Notes: generated by a model not told the origin, from the letters alone. A DNA stretch of 34,529 bases from CAYLPU01 sp964385635 (GCA_964385635.1 CAYLPU010000051.1:1-34529), one strand, 5' to 3'; counted from the stretch's first letter, positions 7,953 through 15,927 are shown. Translations and numbers: made by a program.

Positions 7953-9700
7953 AAGCTCATCTTCCCTTTCAACATCTGAACCAGTTCGTCGGCCACGAGG
8001 ATGTTGCCGGGCACGCCGTACTCTGCCAGGGCCTGTGCCAGTCGCGTCACCTGCGGTGGCGTGATGAATGTCTCAGCCAACGTCTCCACCTGCTGAAAGA
8101 CCTCCGCCGTCGGGCCGTCTAGAAGCACTTTGCCGTCACCCATCACGATCAAACGATGGGTGTATTCCGCGATCAGGTCCATGTCGTGCGTGACCATCAG
8201 AACGGTGCGGCCCATCTCATTTAGCCTTTTGGCAATGTCGGCCAACTCCCGTCGTCCCCTGTAATCCTGGCCCGTCGTCGGTTCGTCGAAGATAAGCACA
8301 AGAGGTTCCATCGAAACGACTGCCGCGACGGAGAGTTTTCGCCGGTCGCCAAAACTGAGGTTGAAGGGATATGCCTCACGAAACTCCTCCAGCCCGGTAG
8401 CCGCCAGGGCGTGATCCACCCGCTGTATTACTTCCTCCTGCGGGAGGCCGAGGTTGGTGCAACCGAACGCCACCTCCTCAGCCACACTCATGGCGAAGAG
8501 CTGCGCGTCGGGGTTCTGCAAGGCCAGGCCTACGGTCCGTGCCATGTCCTCGACCGGTTCGTCGGCGATGTCCCTTCCTCCCACAATAACCTGTCCGGCT
8601 GTTGGCTTCAGCAGGCCGATGATATGCTTGACGAGAGTCGTCTTGCCGGCCCCGTTCTGCCCGACGATGCCCATGAACTCACCCTTCCCCACGCTTATGG
8701 ACACGTCGTCCAACGCTTTCTCGTCGGTGCCAGGGTATTGGAAACTGATGGCTTTCAGTACAATGTGTGGCTCGTTCAGCACCGGTGGGGTGGGTGGGGG
8801 CGGCTTGCTGGCGGCTATGCTCTGTGTGACGACACTTCGCTCGTCCAATAACTTGCTCAGGTTGGCCCGGGTGTCTTCCAGGAGAACTGAAAAACGGTCC
8901 TTTCTCAGGGTTTCCTTTAGTTCCCATTCCACCCGCGTCACGGCAGGCACTTGCACATAGAGCCGGTCCAACAACTCCACCTGGGAGAAGACGTCCGTAG
9001 GTGTACCCTGGGTGACGATCTGTCCCTGGTCCAAGACGACGATGCGATCGGCATACCTAGCTGCGTGCTCGCTCTTGTGCGTGCTGATCACGATGGTCAT
9101 ACCCAGGTCCTGGTTGAGGTCGCGGAGCACCGAGAAGACCTCTTGTGCACCGATAGGGTCCAACTGAGAGGTCGGCTCGTCCAGCACCAGGACCGATGGA
9201 CGCATCACCAGGCCGGCCGCGATCACCAACCGTTGCTTCTGCCCGCCCGAGAGATGGGAGGGCGCTCGCTTCACAAACTCCTGCAGTCGCACGACCTCAA
9301 GCGCCCACTCAATCCGTTCGGTCATCTCCTCCCGAGGGACGCCCAGGTTCTCGGCCGCAAAGGCTGCCTCCGAGCGTACGTTGGACGTGAAGAGCTGCGC
9401 CTCGGGGTCCTGGAGTACGATGCCGATGTACTGCGCCATCTCGTAGACGTGGTGGCGGCGCGTGTCCAGGCCCATCACCTCTGTCCGGCCCCGCATCTTG
9501 CCACCGAGCACGTTGGGGATAACCCCGTTCAAGAGGACACAGAGCGTCGTCTTCCCGGCTCCGTTGTGTCCCATGACGACCAGGTATTCGCCCTTCTCCA
9601 CCTCCAGGCTCACGTCCTTGAGCGCCGGCGTATCCTGCTCAGGATAGGTGTAGGTCACATTCTTGACCGAGATCGGAATTTCTATCGCTTCCTGCGACAT
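7949..9700 (-). CDS. ecfA: ECF transporter 1, fused double ATPase (EcfA-EcfA')
   Basis: A 583-residue protein with two complete ABC ATPase domains in one chain. The first half has Walker A GHNGAGKT (residues 44-51), the signature LSGGQKQR and Walker B VLVLDEPTSQLD. The second has Walker A GQNGAGKT near residue 345, Walker B LVLIFDEPTTGQD and a switch histidine in MVTHD. The second signature reads LSFGDRRK instead of the usual LSGGQ-type motif. It powers the transporter made with the adjacent EcfT and S component. Start at 9700, with AAGGAGA 8-9 bp upstream. The dedicated, adjacent ATPase suggests a group I ECF system with its own substrate and not a shared module. Confidence 0.93.
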   Translation of the reverse strand: MSQEAIEIPISVKNVTYTYPEQDTPALKDVSLEVEKGEYLVVMGHNGAGKTTLCVLLNGVIPNVLGGKMRGRTEVMGLDTRRHHVYEMAQYIGIVLQDPEAQLFTSNVRSEAAFAAENLGVPREEMTERIEWALEVVRLQEFVKRAPSHLSGGQKQRLVIAAGLVMRPSVLVLDEPTSQLDPIGAQEVFSVLRDLNQDLGMTIVISTHKSEHAARYADRIVVLDQGQIVTQGTPTDVFSQVELLDRLYVQVPAVTRVEWELKETLRKDRFSVLLEDTRANLSKLLDERSVVTQSIAASKPPPPTPPVLNEPHIVLKAISFQYPGTDEKALDDVSISVGKGEFMGIVGQNGAGKTTLVKHIIGLLKPTAGQVIVGGRDIADEPVEDMARTVGLALQNPDAQLFAMSVAEEVAFGCTNLGLPQEEVIQRVDHALAATGLEEFREAYPFNLSFGDRRKLSVAAVVSMEPLVLIFDEPTTGQDYRGRRELADIAKRLNEMGRTVLMVTHDMDLIAEYTHRLIVMGDGKVLLDGPTAEVFQQVETLAETFITPPQVTRLAQALAEYGVPGNILVADELVQMLKGKMSL

Positions 9701-9748
9701 CCCGCTGTCTCCTTGTTCAACTCACAGCCCTCCTGTTCGAATTCCTTC

Positions 9749-9771
9749 GCACCGGCCTGAAGAGCCGGTGC
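9749..9771 (-). other. Perfect stem-loop between S-component and ATPase genes
   Basis: GCACCGGC and GCCGGTGC form an 8-bp perfect stem around a 7-nt loop. It lies in the 169-bp leader of the ECF 1 ATPase gene, about 50 bp before its start. It may protect or expose the mRNA segment for differential expression of the transporter subunits; that role is inferred. Confidence 0.45.
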
Positions 9772-9791
9772 TGGGCGGTAAAGGGGATAAA

Positions 9792-9835
9792 GGAGCAACC
9801 CGGCTACAGTAACCCCGCAACCGCCGGGTCGCTCC
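9792..9835 (-). terminator. Terminator- or attenuator-like hairpin after S-component gene
   Basis: GGAGCAACCCGGC (9792-9804) pairs with GCCGGGTCGCTCC (9823-9835), 12 of 13 positions. On the minus strand the stem is followed by TTTATCCCCTTT, a weak T-rich tract. It begins about 35 bp after the S-component stop. It could partly terminate transcription, so that more S component than ATPase is made. It is not a textbook terminator because the T-run is broken by C residues. Confidence 0.4.
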
Positions 9836-9869
9836 TATACGCTCGTTTGCGGCGGGCTCCAGCGCGCCG

Positions 9870-10967
9870 CTAGTCCTTGTTCGTCTTACCCAGGAAGGAA
9901 GCGGCAATAGCGAGTACGAGGCCAATGGCACCTCCTACCCAGGCGATGGTCCCGTAGCCGGGAATGCCCGTATCCTCAAAGAACACCATCCGGCCTTCTA
10001 TGCCGACGTCGGCCAGCAAGAGTCCAGAGATCAGCGTGACCGCCGCCCAGAGGAACAGCAGCACGCCGACGATCTGCACGACTCGCACCCATACGGGTCT
10101 GACCGCCCTTTCCTCAGGCACGCCAGCAGACAACTCGGCCACCAGGCTGCCTGGCACCTGACGAAGCCTCGCCCGCCACAGCGCCGGGAATACTACCAGG
10201 GCAAGCCCACAGGTACCGACCCAGTCCAAGACGTAGGTGGGGATAGAGACCCAGTTGTCAACGGTCACCCAATCCGACGGCCACTGGAAAATGTGGGCGT
10301 ATGGCAATGACCACATGGGCTGAATCGAGCTCCGAGCGATCCAGGCCATCAGGAGCAGCGAAAGCGCCTGCAACGCCCTTGATGAGCCTCTACTGGCCCA
10401 CTTATGCAGCAGGTCCGTGGTAAAGGGACCAAGAACCAGCCACACGCCGAACGCCAGCAACACGTACGTCCACGAGATCGTGTAGCCCAGTTCCTCAGGA
10501 GCGGCAAATCCCCCCGCCTTACCCGGCCACAACCGGTACGGGTAGAGAAAGATCATGGCGAGGTTGATGATCCACCAAACCAGAAACCACCAACGCCATT
10601 TCTTCGCCATCAACCCCGCGCTGAGGCCGAAGATAGCCCCGCTGAGGATAACGTCCAGCAGCCCCAGTGGGAACGCGCCAGGGGCGATGAACATACCAAC
10701 CAGACCACCGACGAAGGCGGCAATCGTGCCTGCCCAGGGGCCTAGGATCTGCCCCGCCAGCGGCATGAAGAGACCGGAGGCCATCGAGACGTAGCCGCCA
10801 CCGGTGACGTAGAAATAGAATGGGATGAGAGTGGTCACGGCGCAGATTGCTGCAAAGAGGGCAGTCCAAGAGATGGGCGCACCGGCGATCGTCGCCAGCC
10901 CCCCGCGCTCGAATTCTTCCTCTTCAATTTCCTCAGCCTGCACCTTTGGTTCCATTTCGTCGGACAT
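9870..10967 (-). CDS. ECF transporter 1, large substrate-binding S component
   Basis: A 365-residue membrane protein. After a very acidic cytoplasmic N-terminus (EEIEEEEFE near residues 12-20) comes an S-component-like core of about 170 residues: ISWTALFAAICAVTTLIPF, a GGYVSMASG loop, a LGPWAGTIAAFVGGLVG segment and a LPLGLLDVI-type helix. A further ~190 residues add more membrane spans and a charged loop, making it nearly twice the usual S-component length. S components bind the small molecule on the outside and release it inside on toppling. The ATG at 10967 is preferred over the GTG at 10970 because GGGAGG is 7 bp upstream. Its place between putrescine carbamoyltransferase and agmatine deiminase suggests agmatine or a similar amine as substrate (inference). 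Confidence 0.8.
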   Translation of the reverse strand: MSDEMEPKVQAEEIEEEEFERGGLATIAGAPISWTALFAAICAVTTLIPFYFYVTGGGYVSMASGLFMPLAGQILGPWAGTIAAFVGGLVGMFIAPGAFPLGLLDVILSGAIFGLSAGLMAKKWRWWFLVWWIINLAMIFLYPYRLWPGKAGGFAAPEELGYTISWTYVLLAFGVWLVLGPFTTDLLHKWASRGSSRALQALSLLLMAWIARSSIQPMWSLPYAHIFQWPSDWVTVDNWVSIPTYVLDWVGTCGLALVVFPALWRARLRQVPGSLVAELSAGVPEERAVRPVWVRVVQIVGVLLFLWAAVTLISGLLLADVGIEGRMVFFEDTGIPGYGTIAWVGGAIGLVLAIAASFLGKTNKD

Positions 10968-11000
10968 CACAGAACCTCCCTTTCATGGAGTGGGTCCCCT

Positions 11001-11038
11001 CGGTCCGGTTCTCGCCACGCGAAGCGTGGGTCGGACCG
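11001..11038 (-). other. GC-rich two-part stem-loop upstream of the S-component gene
   Basis: CGGTCCG (11001-11007) pairs with CGGACCG (11032-11038), and inside it CCACGC/GCGTGG (11015-11029) forms a second stem around 3 nt. It lies in the 141-bp gap between the carbamoyltransferase stop and the S-component start, with no T-run after it. A role in mRNA processing or partial termination is possible; nothing in the sequence proves it. Confidence 0.45.
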
Positions 11039-11108
11039 CCGGAGACGGTGAACCATTTTTACACACAGGAGTTTTTCCCTGGGCAACTTTCTCTTGGCAT
11101 CACCTCCT

Positions 11109-12116
11109 TCACTGATCGAGAAACGCTTGAATACGGCCCGCATGGTAGGCCCTTAGCTCGGCTGAAGGGCGCTCAAGGCGCGGATAGACGAACCAGACCA
11201 GTATGCCTTTCTCCGCGTGCAGGCGGTTCTCCGATTGGTCGAAAATGATTGATTGAGGCGCATCCATTATCTCGTCGGTGGCCTCAACCCCGCGCGAGGC
11301 GGGCAGACAATGCATGAACTTGCAGTGGGCGGGCGCTTGCTTGAGTAGCCCCATGTTCACCTGGTAGGTCGGCATGAAGGCGGCATGGCGTTCGGGGATC
11401 TCGTCTTCCTGACCAATCCACCACCACAGGTCGGTGTAGATGAAGTCCGCGTCCTGCACCGCTGCGATCACGTCTTCGGTAATCGTAAGAGTGGAGCCCG
11501 AAACCATGCAGTTTTCCTCGGCGATTGCCCGCCACTCGGCCGGAGGCTGATACTTCCTGGGCGCGGCGTGCGTGAAGTTCATCCCCATCCGGGTGCAGAT
11601 GTGCATCAACGAATTGAGTACGTTGGTGGCATCGCCCACAAAGGCGACGTTCAGGTCCTCGAGTTCCTTCCCCGAAGGCTTGTGTTCCATCATCGTGAAG
11701 ACGTCGCACACAACCTGGGTCGGGTGGTTATACTCCGTGAGGCCGTTGATCACGGGGACGGTAGCCGCCTCGGCCAGTCCCACGATCGTCTCGTGTTTCA
11801 GCGTGCGGGCCATGATCACGTCTACCATGCGGGAAAGTACCTTAGCGGTGTCGCTGAGCGATTCTCGCTCCCCCAGGTGGATTTCGCCTGGTTTGAGGTA
11901 GAGAGCGTGCCCGCCCAGTTCTGTCATTCCAACCTCAAAGGAGACCCGGGTGCGCGTTGATGGTTCTTCGAAGATCATGGCTAGCGAGGCATCCTGCAGC
12001 AGTTTGGGGGTCGCCCCTTGCTTGTCTGCCTCTTTGATGATGCGGATGAGTTCGATCAAGTCGAGTAGTTCTTCCTTGCTGAAATCCTGTGTGTCCAGGA
12101 AGTGTCGTACTGTCAT
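11109..12116 (-). CDS. ptcA: Putrescine carbamoyltransferase
   Basis: A 335-residue member of the aspartate/ornithine carbamoyltransferase family. The carbamoyl-phosphate site is visible as STRTR (residues 53-57), NHPTQ near residue 130 and HCLPA starting at H269. Several blocks follow putrescine carbamoyltransferases more closely than ornithine enzymes: VLSRMVDVIMAR, VPVINGLTEYNHPTQ, RMGMNFTHAAP and HCLPASRGVEATDEIMD. The ornithine-binding SMG loop is absent; that position reads TDLWWWIGQEDE. The expected reaction converts N-carbamoylputrescine and phosphate to putrescine and carbamoyl phosphate, which a carbamate kinase (not in this window) could use for ATP. AAGGAGG precedes the ATG at 12116 by 8 bp. 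Agmatine deiminase, its metabolic partner, is four genes downstream, with the ECF transporter between. An ornithine carbamoyltransferase role is the alternative. Confidence 0.82.
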   Translation of the reverse strand: MTVRHFLDTQDFSKEELLDLIELIRIIKEADKQGATPKLLQDASLAMIFEEPSTRTRVSFEVGMTELGGHALYLKPGEIHLGERESLSDTAKVLSRMVDVIMARTLKHETIVGLAEAATVPVINGLTEYNHPTQVVCDVFTMMEHKPSGKELEDLNVAFVGDATNVLNSLMHICTRMGMNFTHAAPRKYQPPAEWRAIAEENCMVSGSTLTITEDVIAAVQDADFIYTDLWWWIGQEDEIPERHAAFMPTYQVNMGLLKQAPAHCKFMHCLPASRGVEATDEIMDAPQSIIFDQSENRLHAEKGILVWFVYPRLERPSAELRAYHAGRIQAFLDQ

Positions 12117-12129
12117 GTTCGAATCCTCC

Positions 12130-12762
12130 TTACATGTCGATCAAAATCGCACGCGCTGGCGCGCCGTCAATGCCGACGATCTTCAGCGGCAGGCACACAA
12201 GTTGGTACACGCCTGGTGCAACGTCGCTCAAGTTCAGGCCCTCAACGAGAACAACACCGGCGCTCAGCAGCGTCTGGTGCGTGGGGGCAGTCTCCTTGAA
12301 GGGTGCGACCGAGAGGTAGTCCACGCCCACAAGCCGGATCGCTTCCGCCACCAGCCAGCGTGCGCCGTCCTCCGTGATGGCGACGAAGTCTTGGAAAAAC
12401 TCACGTTCACCGTCTGCCCAGCGGTTGGAGTTGCGGGTGCGGAAGAGCACGCGCGTGGTGCCGGGCGGGATCGACAGCGCTTGAAGGACGTCCGCCGAGA
12501 GCATGTCTGCTTCCATCGCCTCGACGACCAGCGCCGGACCGACCAGCACATTCAGGTCGAGTGCGTCCACGCCAGGGCCGCCCAGGATGAAGTGTGCGGG
12601 CGCATCCACATGTGTGCCAGTGTGCGCGCCCATGTTCAGTTGGCTGACCGTCGCCTCGTCGCCTCTGGCCAGGTGGAAGGGTTGGGTGATGTTCACCGCT
12701 GGGTCACCGGGCCAGACGATGAGAGATTCAGAGATGGGAAGCGAGATGTCATGGATCGGCAT
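12130..12762 (-). CDS. Cyclase-family metal-dependent hydrolase (KynB-like)
   Basis: A 210-residue protein of the putative cyclase/kynurenine formamidase family. The metal-binding signature HTGTHVDAPAHF lies at residues about 46-57, after an opening ISLPISESLIVWPGDP block typical of the family. Members hydrolyse cyclic or N-formyl amide bonds, for example N-formylkynurenine or isatin. The start at 12762 overlaps the end of the upstream dehydratase gene by 14 bp, so the two are co-translated. Nothing here points to tryptophan catabolism; in an island of amino-acid enzymes a role in opening a cyclic amide intermediate is plausible but unproven. Confidence 0.85.
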   Translation of the reverse strand: MPIHDISLPISESLIVWPGDPAVNITQPFHLARGDEATVSQLNMGAHTGTHVDAPAHFILGGPGVDALDLNVLVGPALVVEAMEADMLSADVLQALSIPPGTTRVLFRTRNSNRWADGEREFFQDFVAITEDGARWLVAEAIRLVGVDYLSVAPFKETAPTHQTLLSAGVVLVEGLNLSDVAPGVYQLVCLPLKIVGIDGAPARAILIDM

Positions 12763-13732
12763 GATTCTGAGCGATTCTCAGGAGCAACGGAAGGCTTACG
12801 TTGCTCCCGCTAGCAACGACGACGATGTTTTGTCCAATTCCTTGCGTTTTCCCGTGCAGCATGGCTGCGATGCCCACAGCGCCGCCCGGTTCCACGACGA
12901 GATGATGCTTCTCCAAAGCAAAGGCCATACCCTCGGCGATTTCCTCATCTGAGACCAAAAGAGTGTCATCCACGTATTCCTGGACCATGCGGAAGGTGTA
13001 TTGATTGTCCAGGCCGATACCACCTGCCAGGGCATCGGCGATGGTCTCTTCCTCCTCCATCTCTATCGGTGCGCCTGCTCTCAGGCTGTGGACCATCACG
13101 GGCGCGCGATCCATCGAAACGCCGATCGCGCGAATCGCGGGGCTCGCAGATTTGAGGGCCAGCGCGATTCCCGATATCAGTCCCCCTCCTGAGAGGGGCA
13201 CGATGATCGTGTCTATCTCGGGGAGGTCCTCCAGAATCTCCAGGCCGATTGTGCCCTGCCCGGCAATGACGAGGGGATCATCGAAAGGGTGAATCCTCGT
13301 CAGTCCCCGTTCCTTCTGCAGCCGCACGGCGTGCTCATCGGCCTCGTCGTAATATTCGCCGTGCACTACCGTCTCGGCGCCGAGCCTTTCAATCGCCTCC
13401 ACTTTGTTGCGCGGCACCCGTTTTGAGAGGCAGATCACGGCGTGGATGTCTAGTTGTCTCGCCACGTACGACACTGCCCGGCCGTGGTTGCCGCTGGAGA
13501 CAGCGATTACCCCTCTCGCTCTCTCCTCGGCTGTGAGACTGAGCATCTTGTTGGCGGCGCCTCGAATCTTGAAAGAGCCAGTCTTCTGCAGACTTTCAGG
13601 CTTCAGGTAGACCGACGCGCCGGCCCGTTCTGCCAGCAGGGGGGAATTGATCAAGGGTGTCCTCGTGGCTATGGCGGCGATCCTTCGCTTGGCCAGGTAG
13701 ATATCGCGCAGTGTTACGTCGGAGTCAGGCAT
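12749..13732 (-). CDS. Ser/Thr dehydratase-like PLP lyase (IlvA/EutB type)
   Basis: A 327-residue fold-type II PLP enzyme without a C-terminal ACT regulatory domain, so like catabolic threonine/serine dehydratases. The Schiff-base lysine is K55 in SFKIRGAANKM; SSGNHGRAVSYVARQL and the glycine-rich PLP phosphate loop PLSGGGLISGIALALK follow. The basic reaction is removal of water and ammonia from a hydroxy-amino acid to give a 2-oxo acid. In hydroxyectoine-degradation clusters a dehydratase of this family (EutB) accompanies an ornithine-cyclodeaminase-like protein (EutC). The same two families occur here, but no ectoine hydrolase is present. It sits 3 bp after the upstream aminotransferase gene, with AGGGAT before its start. 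Confidence 0.85.
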   Translation of the reverse strand: MPDSDVTLRDIYLAKRRIAAIATRTPLINSPLLAERAGASVYLKPESLQKTGSFKIRGAANKMLSLTAEERARGVIAVSSGNHGRAVSYVARQLDIHAVICLSKRVPRNKVEAIERLGAETVVHGEYYDEADEHAVRLQKERGLTRIHPFDDPLVIAGQGTIGLEILEDLPEIDTIIVPLSGGGLISGIALALKSASPAIRAIGVSMDRAPVMVHSLRAGAPIEMEEEETIADALAGGIGLDNQYTFRMVQEYVDDTLLVSDEEIAEGMAFALEKHHLVVEPGGAVGIAAMLHGKTQGIGQNIVVVASGSNVSLPLLLRIAQNHADP

Positions 13733-13735
13733 TGC

Positions 13736-14860
13736 TTATCCCTGCAATTCAACGATCAACTCGTGGATGCGATCCAGTGCCGCCCGGAGGTAGTCGGGTG
13801 GCAGGCCGAAACTGATCCGAAGGTGGTGATCCAGACCGAAGTGGTCCCCAGGCACGATGAGTACGCTCTTTTCGTGGACCAAACGCTCCATCATCTCGGT
13901 CGAGTTGGCGTCGAGGTGATAACGGGCGAAAGCGATGGCCGCCGCTCTGGGTGGGATCAGGCTAAAGGTTCCCTCGTGGCTCTCCAGCCACCCATCGAGA
14001 ATGGGGAAGCCCCGGCGGATGTAATCACGGGCCCGCTGGACGAGACGGGGCCGCACCTGAGGCGATAGGGCGATGGCTGCCAGTTTATTGGACAGCATGG
14101 TGGCGTCGATGGCGGTGTACTCATGGCGAGCCCAGATCTCGTCTATAGTGTCCGCTGGCGCCACCACCCAGCCGATTCGCAGCCCCGGGAGACCGTATGC
14201 TTTGCTCAGGCTGTTCATAGCCAGTACTTTGTCGTACCGGCCCCAGAAGGAGGGGGTCCGGGTGTCGGTCAGCCGCTCTGTGCCGCTGTACACCTCGTCG
14301 GCCAGGATCCAGGCCCCGACCCGCGCGGCGGCAGCCACGATACCGTCCATCTCCGCCTCGGTGAGGACGTAGCCCGTGGGGTTGTTCGGGTTGCAGACGG
14401 CGATGAGTTTCGTTTTCTCCGAGACGGCGTCGTTCAACTCGTCCAGGTCGGGAGCCCAGCCTCGCTCCTCTCTGAGATGAAAGGGGCTGAGTTGTATGCC
14501 GGAGTTGTGGGCAATGCCCCAGATTTGCATGTAGTTGGGCAGCATCATCGCCATTTCGTCCCCGGGCGCGAGAATGGTCTGGACGGTGATAAAATTGGCC
14601 TCAGCGCACCCGACGGTGACCAGTATGTTATCGGGAGTCGCGCCGGGATAGAGGGCAGCGATGTGCTCCCGCAGTTCGATGATGCCGTTTGTCTGGGGGT
14701 AGTTCAGTTCGGTGGTCAGCAGTTCCTCGATCACCGCCGGGTCGTCCACCAGTGCACGGACAGTGGTGGGATGGACGCCGCTCTCCGACAGGTTGTACGT
14801 CACGATGTTCTCCCACTTGGACATCATGCGTTCCATGTCGAACGGTTGGAATGTGATCAT
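13736..14860 (-). CDS. Fold-type I PLP aminotransferase (class I/II)
   Basis: A 374-residue enzyme. Landmarks are NLSESGVHPTTVRAL near the N-terminus, CNPNNPTGYVLTEAEM, the LADEVYSG strand with the PLP-binding Asp and Tyr, the Schiff-base lysine K220 in NSLSKAYGLPGLRIGW, and a C-terminal arginine in LRISFGLP that would hold the substrate carboxylate. The start is set at the ATG at 14860: AGGAGG lies 9 bp upstream of it but directly abuts the alternative ATG at 14869, which would leave no spacing. The NLSESGVHP opening resembles enzymes acting on arginine-derived intermediates such as capreomycidine synthase, so an arginine-like substrate is possible. The exact substrate is not determinable. 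It lies between the cyclodeaminase-like and dehydratase genes. Confidence 0.85.
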   Translation of the reverse strand: MITFQPFDMERMMSKWENIVTYNLSESGVHPTTVRALVDDPAVIEELLTTELNYPQTNGIIELREHIAALYPGATPDNILVTVGCAEANFITVQTILAPGDEMAMMLPNYMQIWGIAHNSGIQLSPFHLREERGWAPDLDELNDAVSEKTKLIAVCNPNNPTGYVLTEAEMDGIVAAAARVGAWILADEVYSGTERLTDTRTPSFWGRYDKVLAMNSLSKAYGLPGLRIGWVVAPADTIDEIWARHEYTAIDATMLSNKLAAIALSPQVRPRLVQRARDYIRRGFPILDGWLESHEGTFSLIPPRAAAIAFARYHLDANSTEMMERLVHEKSVLIVPGDHFGLDHHLRISFGLPPDYLRAALDRIHELIVELQG

Positions 14861-14874
14861 GTGATTCATCCTCC

Positions 14875-15864
14875 TTAGACCTGAATCTGCAGTCCCAGCC
14901 CCTTTTCCATGGCCTTTCGATAGGCCAGCAGTGCGATGGCCGTGTCCTGTACGCCGACCCCCGTCAGATCACAGATCGTGATCTCTTCATCGTTTCTACG
15001 GCCTGGTTTCCGACCGGATGTCAGTTCTCCCAACTCGACAATCTCGTCGTCCTGGCTTATGATCCCCTCCTCCAGCCCGTGGTGCAACTCGCCCAGGCGA
15101 AAACACTGGGACTTGCGGTCACAGACGAGTAAGTCGGCGCGTCCTAGCACGTCGGCGTGCAATTCCTGCTTGTTCTCAGAGTCAGCCCCCATCGCCGTGA
15201 TATGCAGGCCGGGGTGCAACCATTCGGCCTTCAGGTAAGGCTCCCGCGCCGGGGTGCACGTGACCACGACGTCGCTATTTCGGACGACGGTTTCGACGTC
15301 CTTTGCCTTTACGATCTCAACACCAATCGCTGGGGTCATCTCGGCAACGTACTGCTCGACCTGGTCGGGGATGATGCCGTAGATCATCAGCCGCTGGAAG
15401 TCGCGCACTTGTTTCAGGGCCATCATCTGGTAACGCGCTTGCGCACCCGACCCGATGACGCCAGCCGTGTCTATCTTCTTGCGGGCCAGGTAGCGGGCTG
15501 CCACCGCGCCCGCGGCACCCGTTCGCACGTCGGTCAGGTAGCCGTTGTCCAGCAACACCGCCTCGGGGCGGCCGGTTTTGGCACTCACGAGCACCATCAT
15601 GCCGCTGCCAGTGGGCAATCCCAGGCGGTAGTTTTCGAAGAACCCTGCGGCGATCTTGATGGCAAAACTGTCGAACCCTCGTATATAGGCGGTCTTGATG
15701 TCCACCTCTCCCTTGTGCTCTGGGATATCAACGCACACGATAGGTGGTAAGATGACCTCGCCAGTTGCCAGGGAAGTGAACCCATCTGCTACGGCTGAGA
15801 TGGCTTCATGGTCGAGAGCCACACAGTTCCGGATCTCGGTTTCTGTCAGTATGGTGATTTCCAT
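14875..15864 (-). CDS. Ornithine cyclodeaminase / mu-crystallin family protein
   Basis: A 329-residue NAD(P)-dependent enzyme. The dinucleotide-binding motif VIGSGAQARYQM lies near residue 135, preceded by the family's YLTDVRTGAAGAVAARYLA segment and followed by the DVVVTCTPAREPYL strand and an ITAMGADSENKQEL loop. Family members include ornithine cyclodeaminase, alanine dehydrogenase, ketimine reductase, DauB (D-arginine catabolism) and EutC (hydroxyectoine catabolism). The start at 15864 is favoured over 15876 because GGAGAGACAG directly precedes it. It is the first gene after the YheO/DauR-type regulator, which in the DauR system also controls an OCD-family gene. The substrate is unknown; a ketimine or D-amino-acid-derived imine is likely. 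Confidence 0.87.
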   Translation of the reverse strand: MEITILTETEIRNCVALDHEAISAVADGFTSLATGEVILPPIVCVDIPEHKGEVDIKTAYIRGFDSFAIKIAAGFFENYRLGLPTGSGMMVLVSAKTGRPEAVLLDNGYLTDVRTGAAGAVAARYLARKKIDTAGVIGSGAQARYQMMALKQVRDFQRLMIYGIIPDQVEQYVAEMTPAIGVEIVKAKDVETVVRNSDVVVTCTPAREPYLKAEWLHPGLHITAMGADSENKQELHADVLGRADLLVCDRKSQCFRLGELHHGLEEGIISQDDEIVELGELTSGRKPGRRNDEEITICDLTGVGVQDTAIALLAYRKAMEKGLGLQIQV

Positions 15865-15891
15865 CTGTCTCTCCATTCGTTGAGTGATTTA

Positions 15892-15927
15892 CCCAATCCT
15901 CGGCCTCAATGTTACATCACGATTGGG
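15892..15927 (-). other. Inverted repeat in the regulator-cyclodeaminase gap
   Basis: CCCAATC (15892-15898) and GATTGGG (15921-15927) are perfect 7-bp complements around 22 nt. They lie in the 110-bp gap upstream of the cyclodeaminase-like gene. It may be an operator or an mRNA hairpin; no T-run follows. Confidence 0.35.

Noticed and set aside
11109..12116. Ornithine carbamoyltransferase (argF/arcB) for the carbamoyltransferase gene
   Set aside because: The ornithine-binding SMG loop is missing, several blocks match putrescine carbamoyltransferase better, and agmatine deiminase is in the same operon. Not fully excluded.
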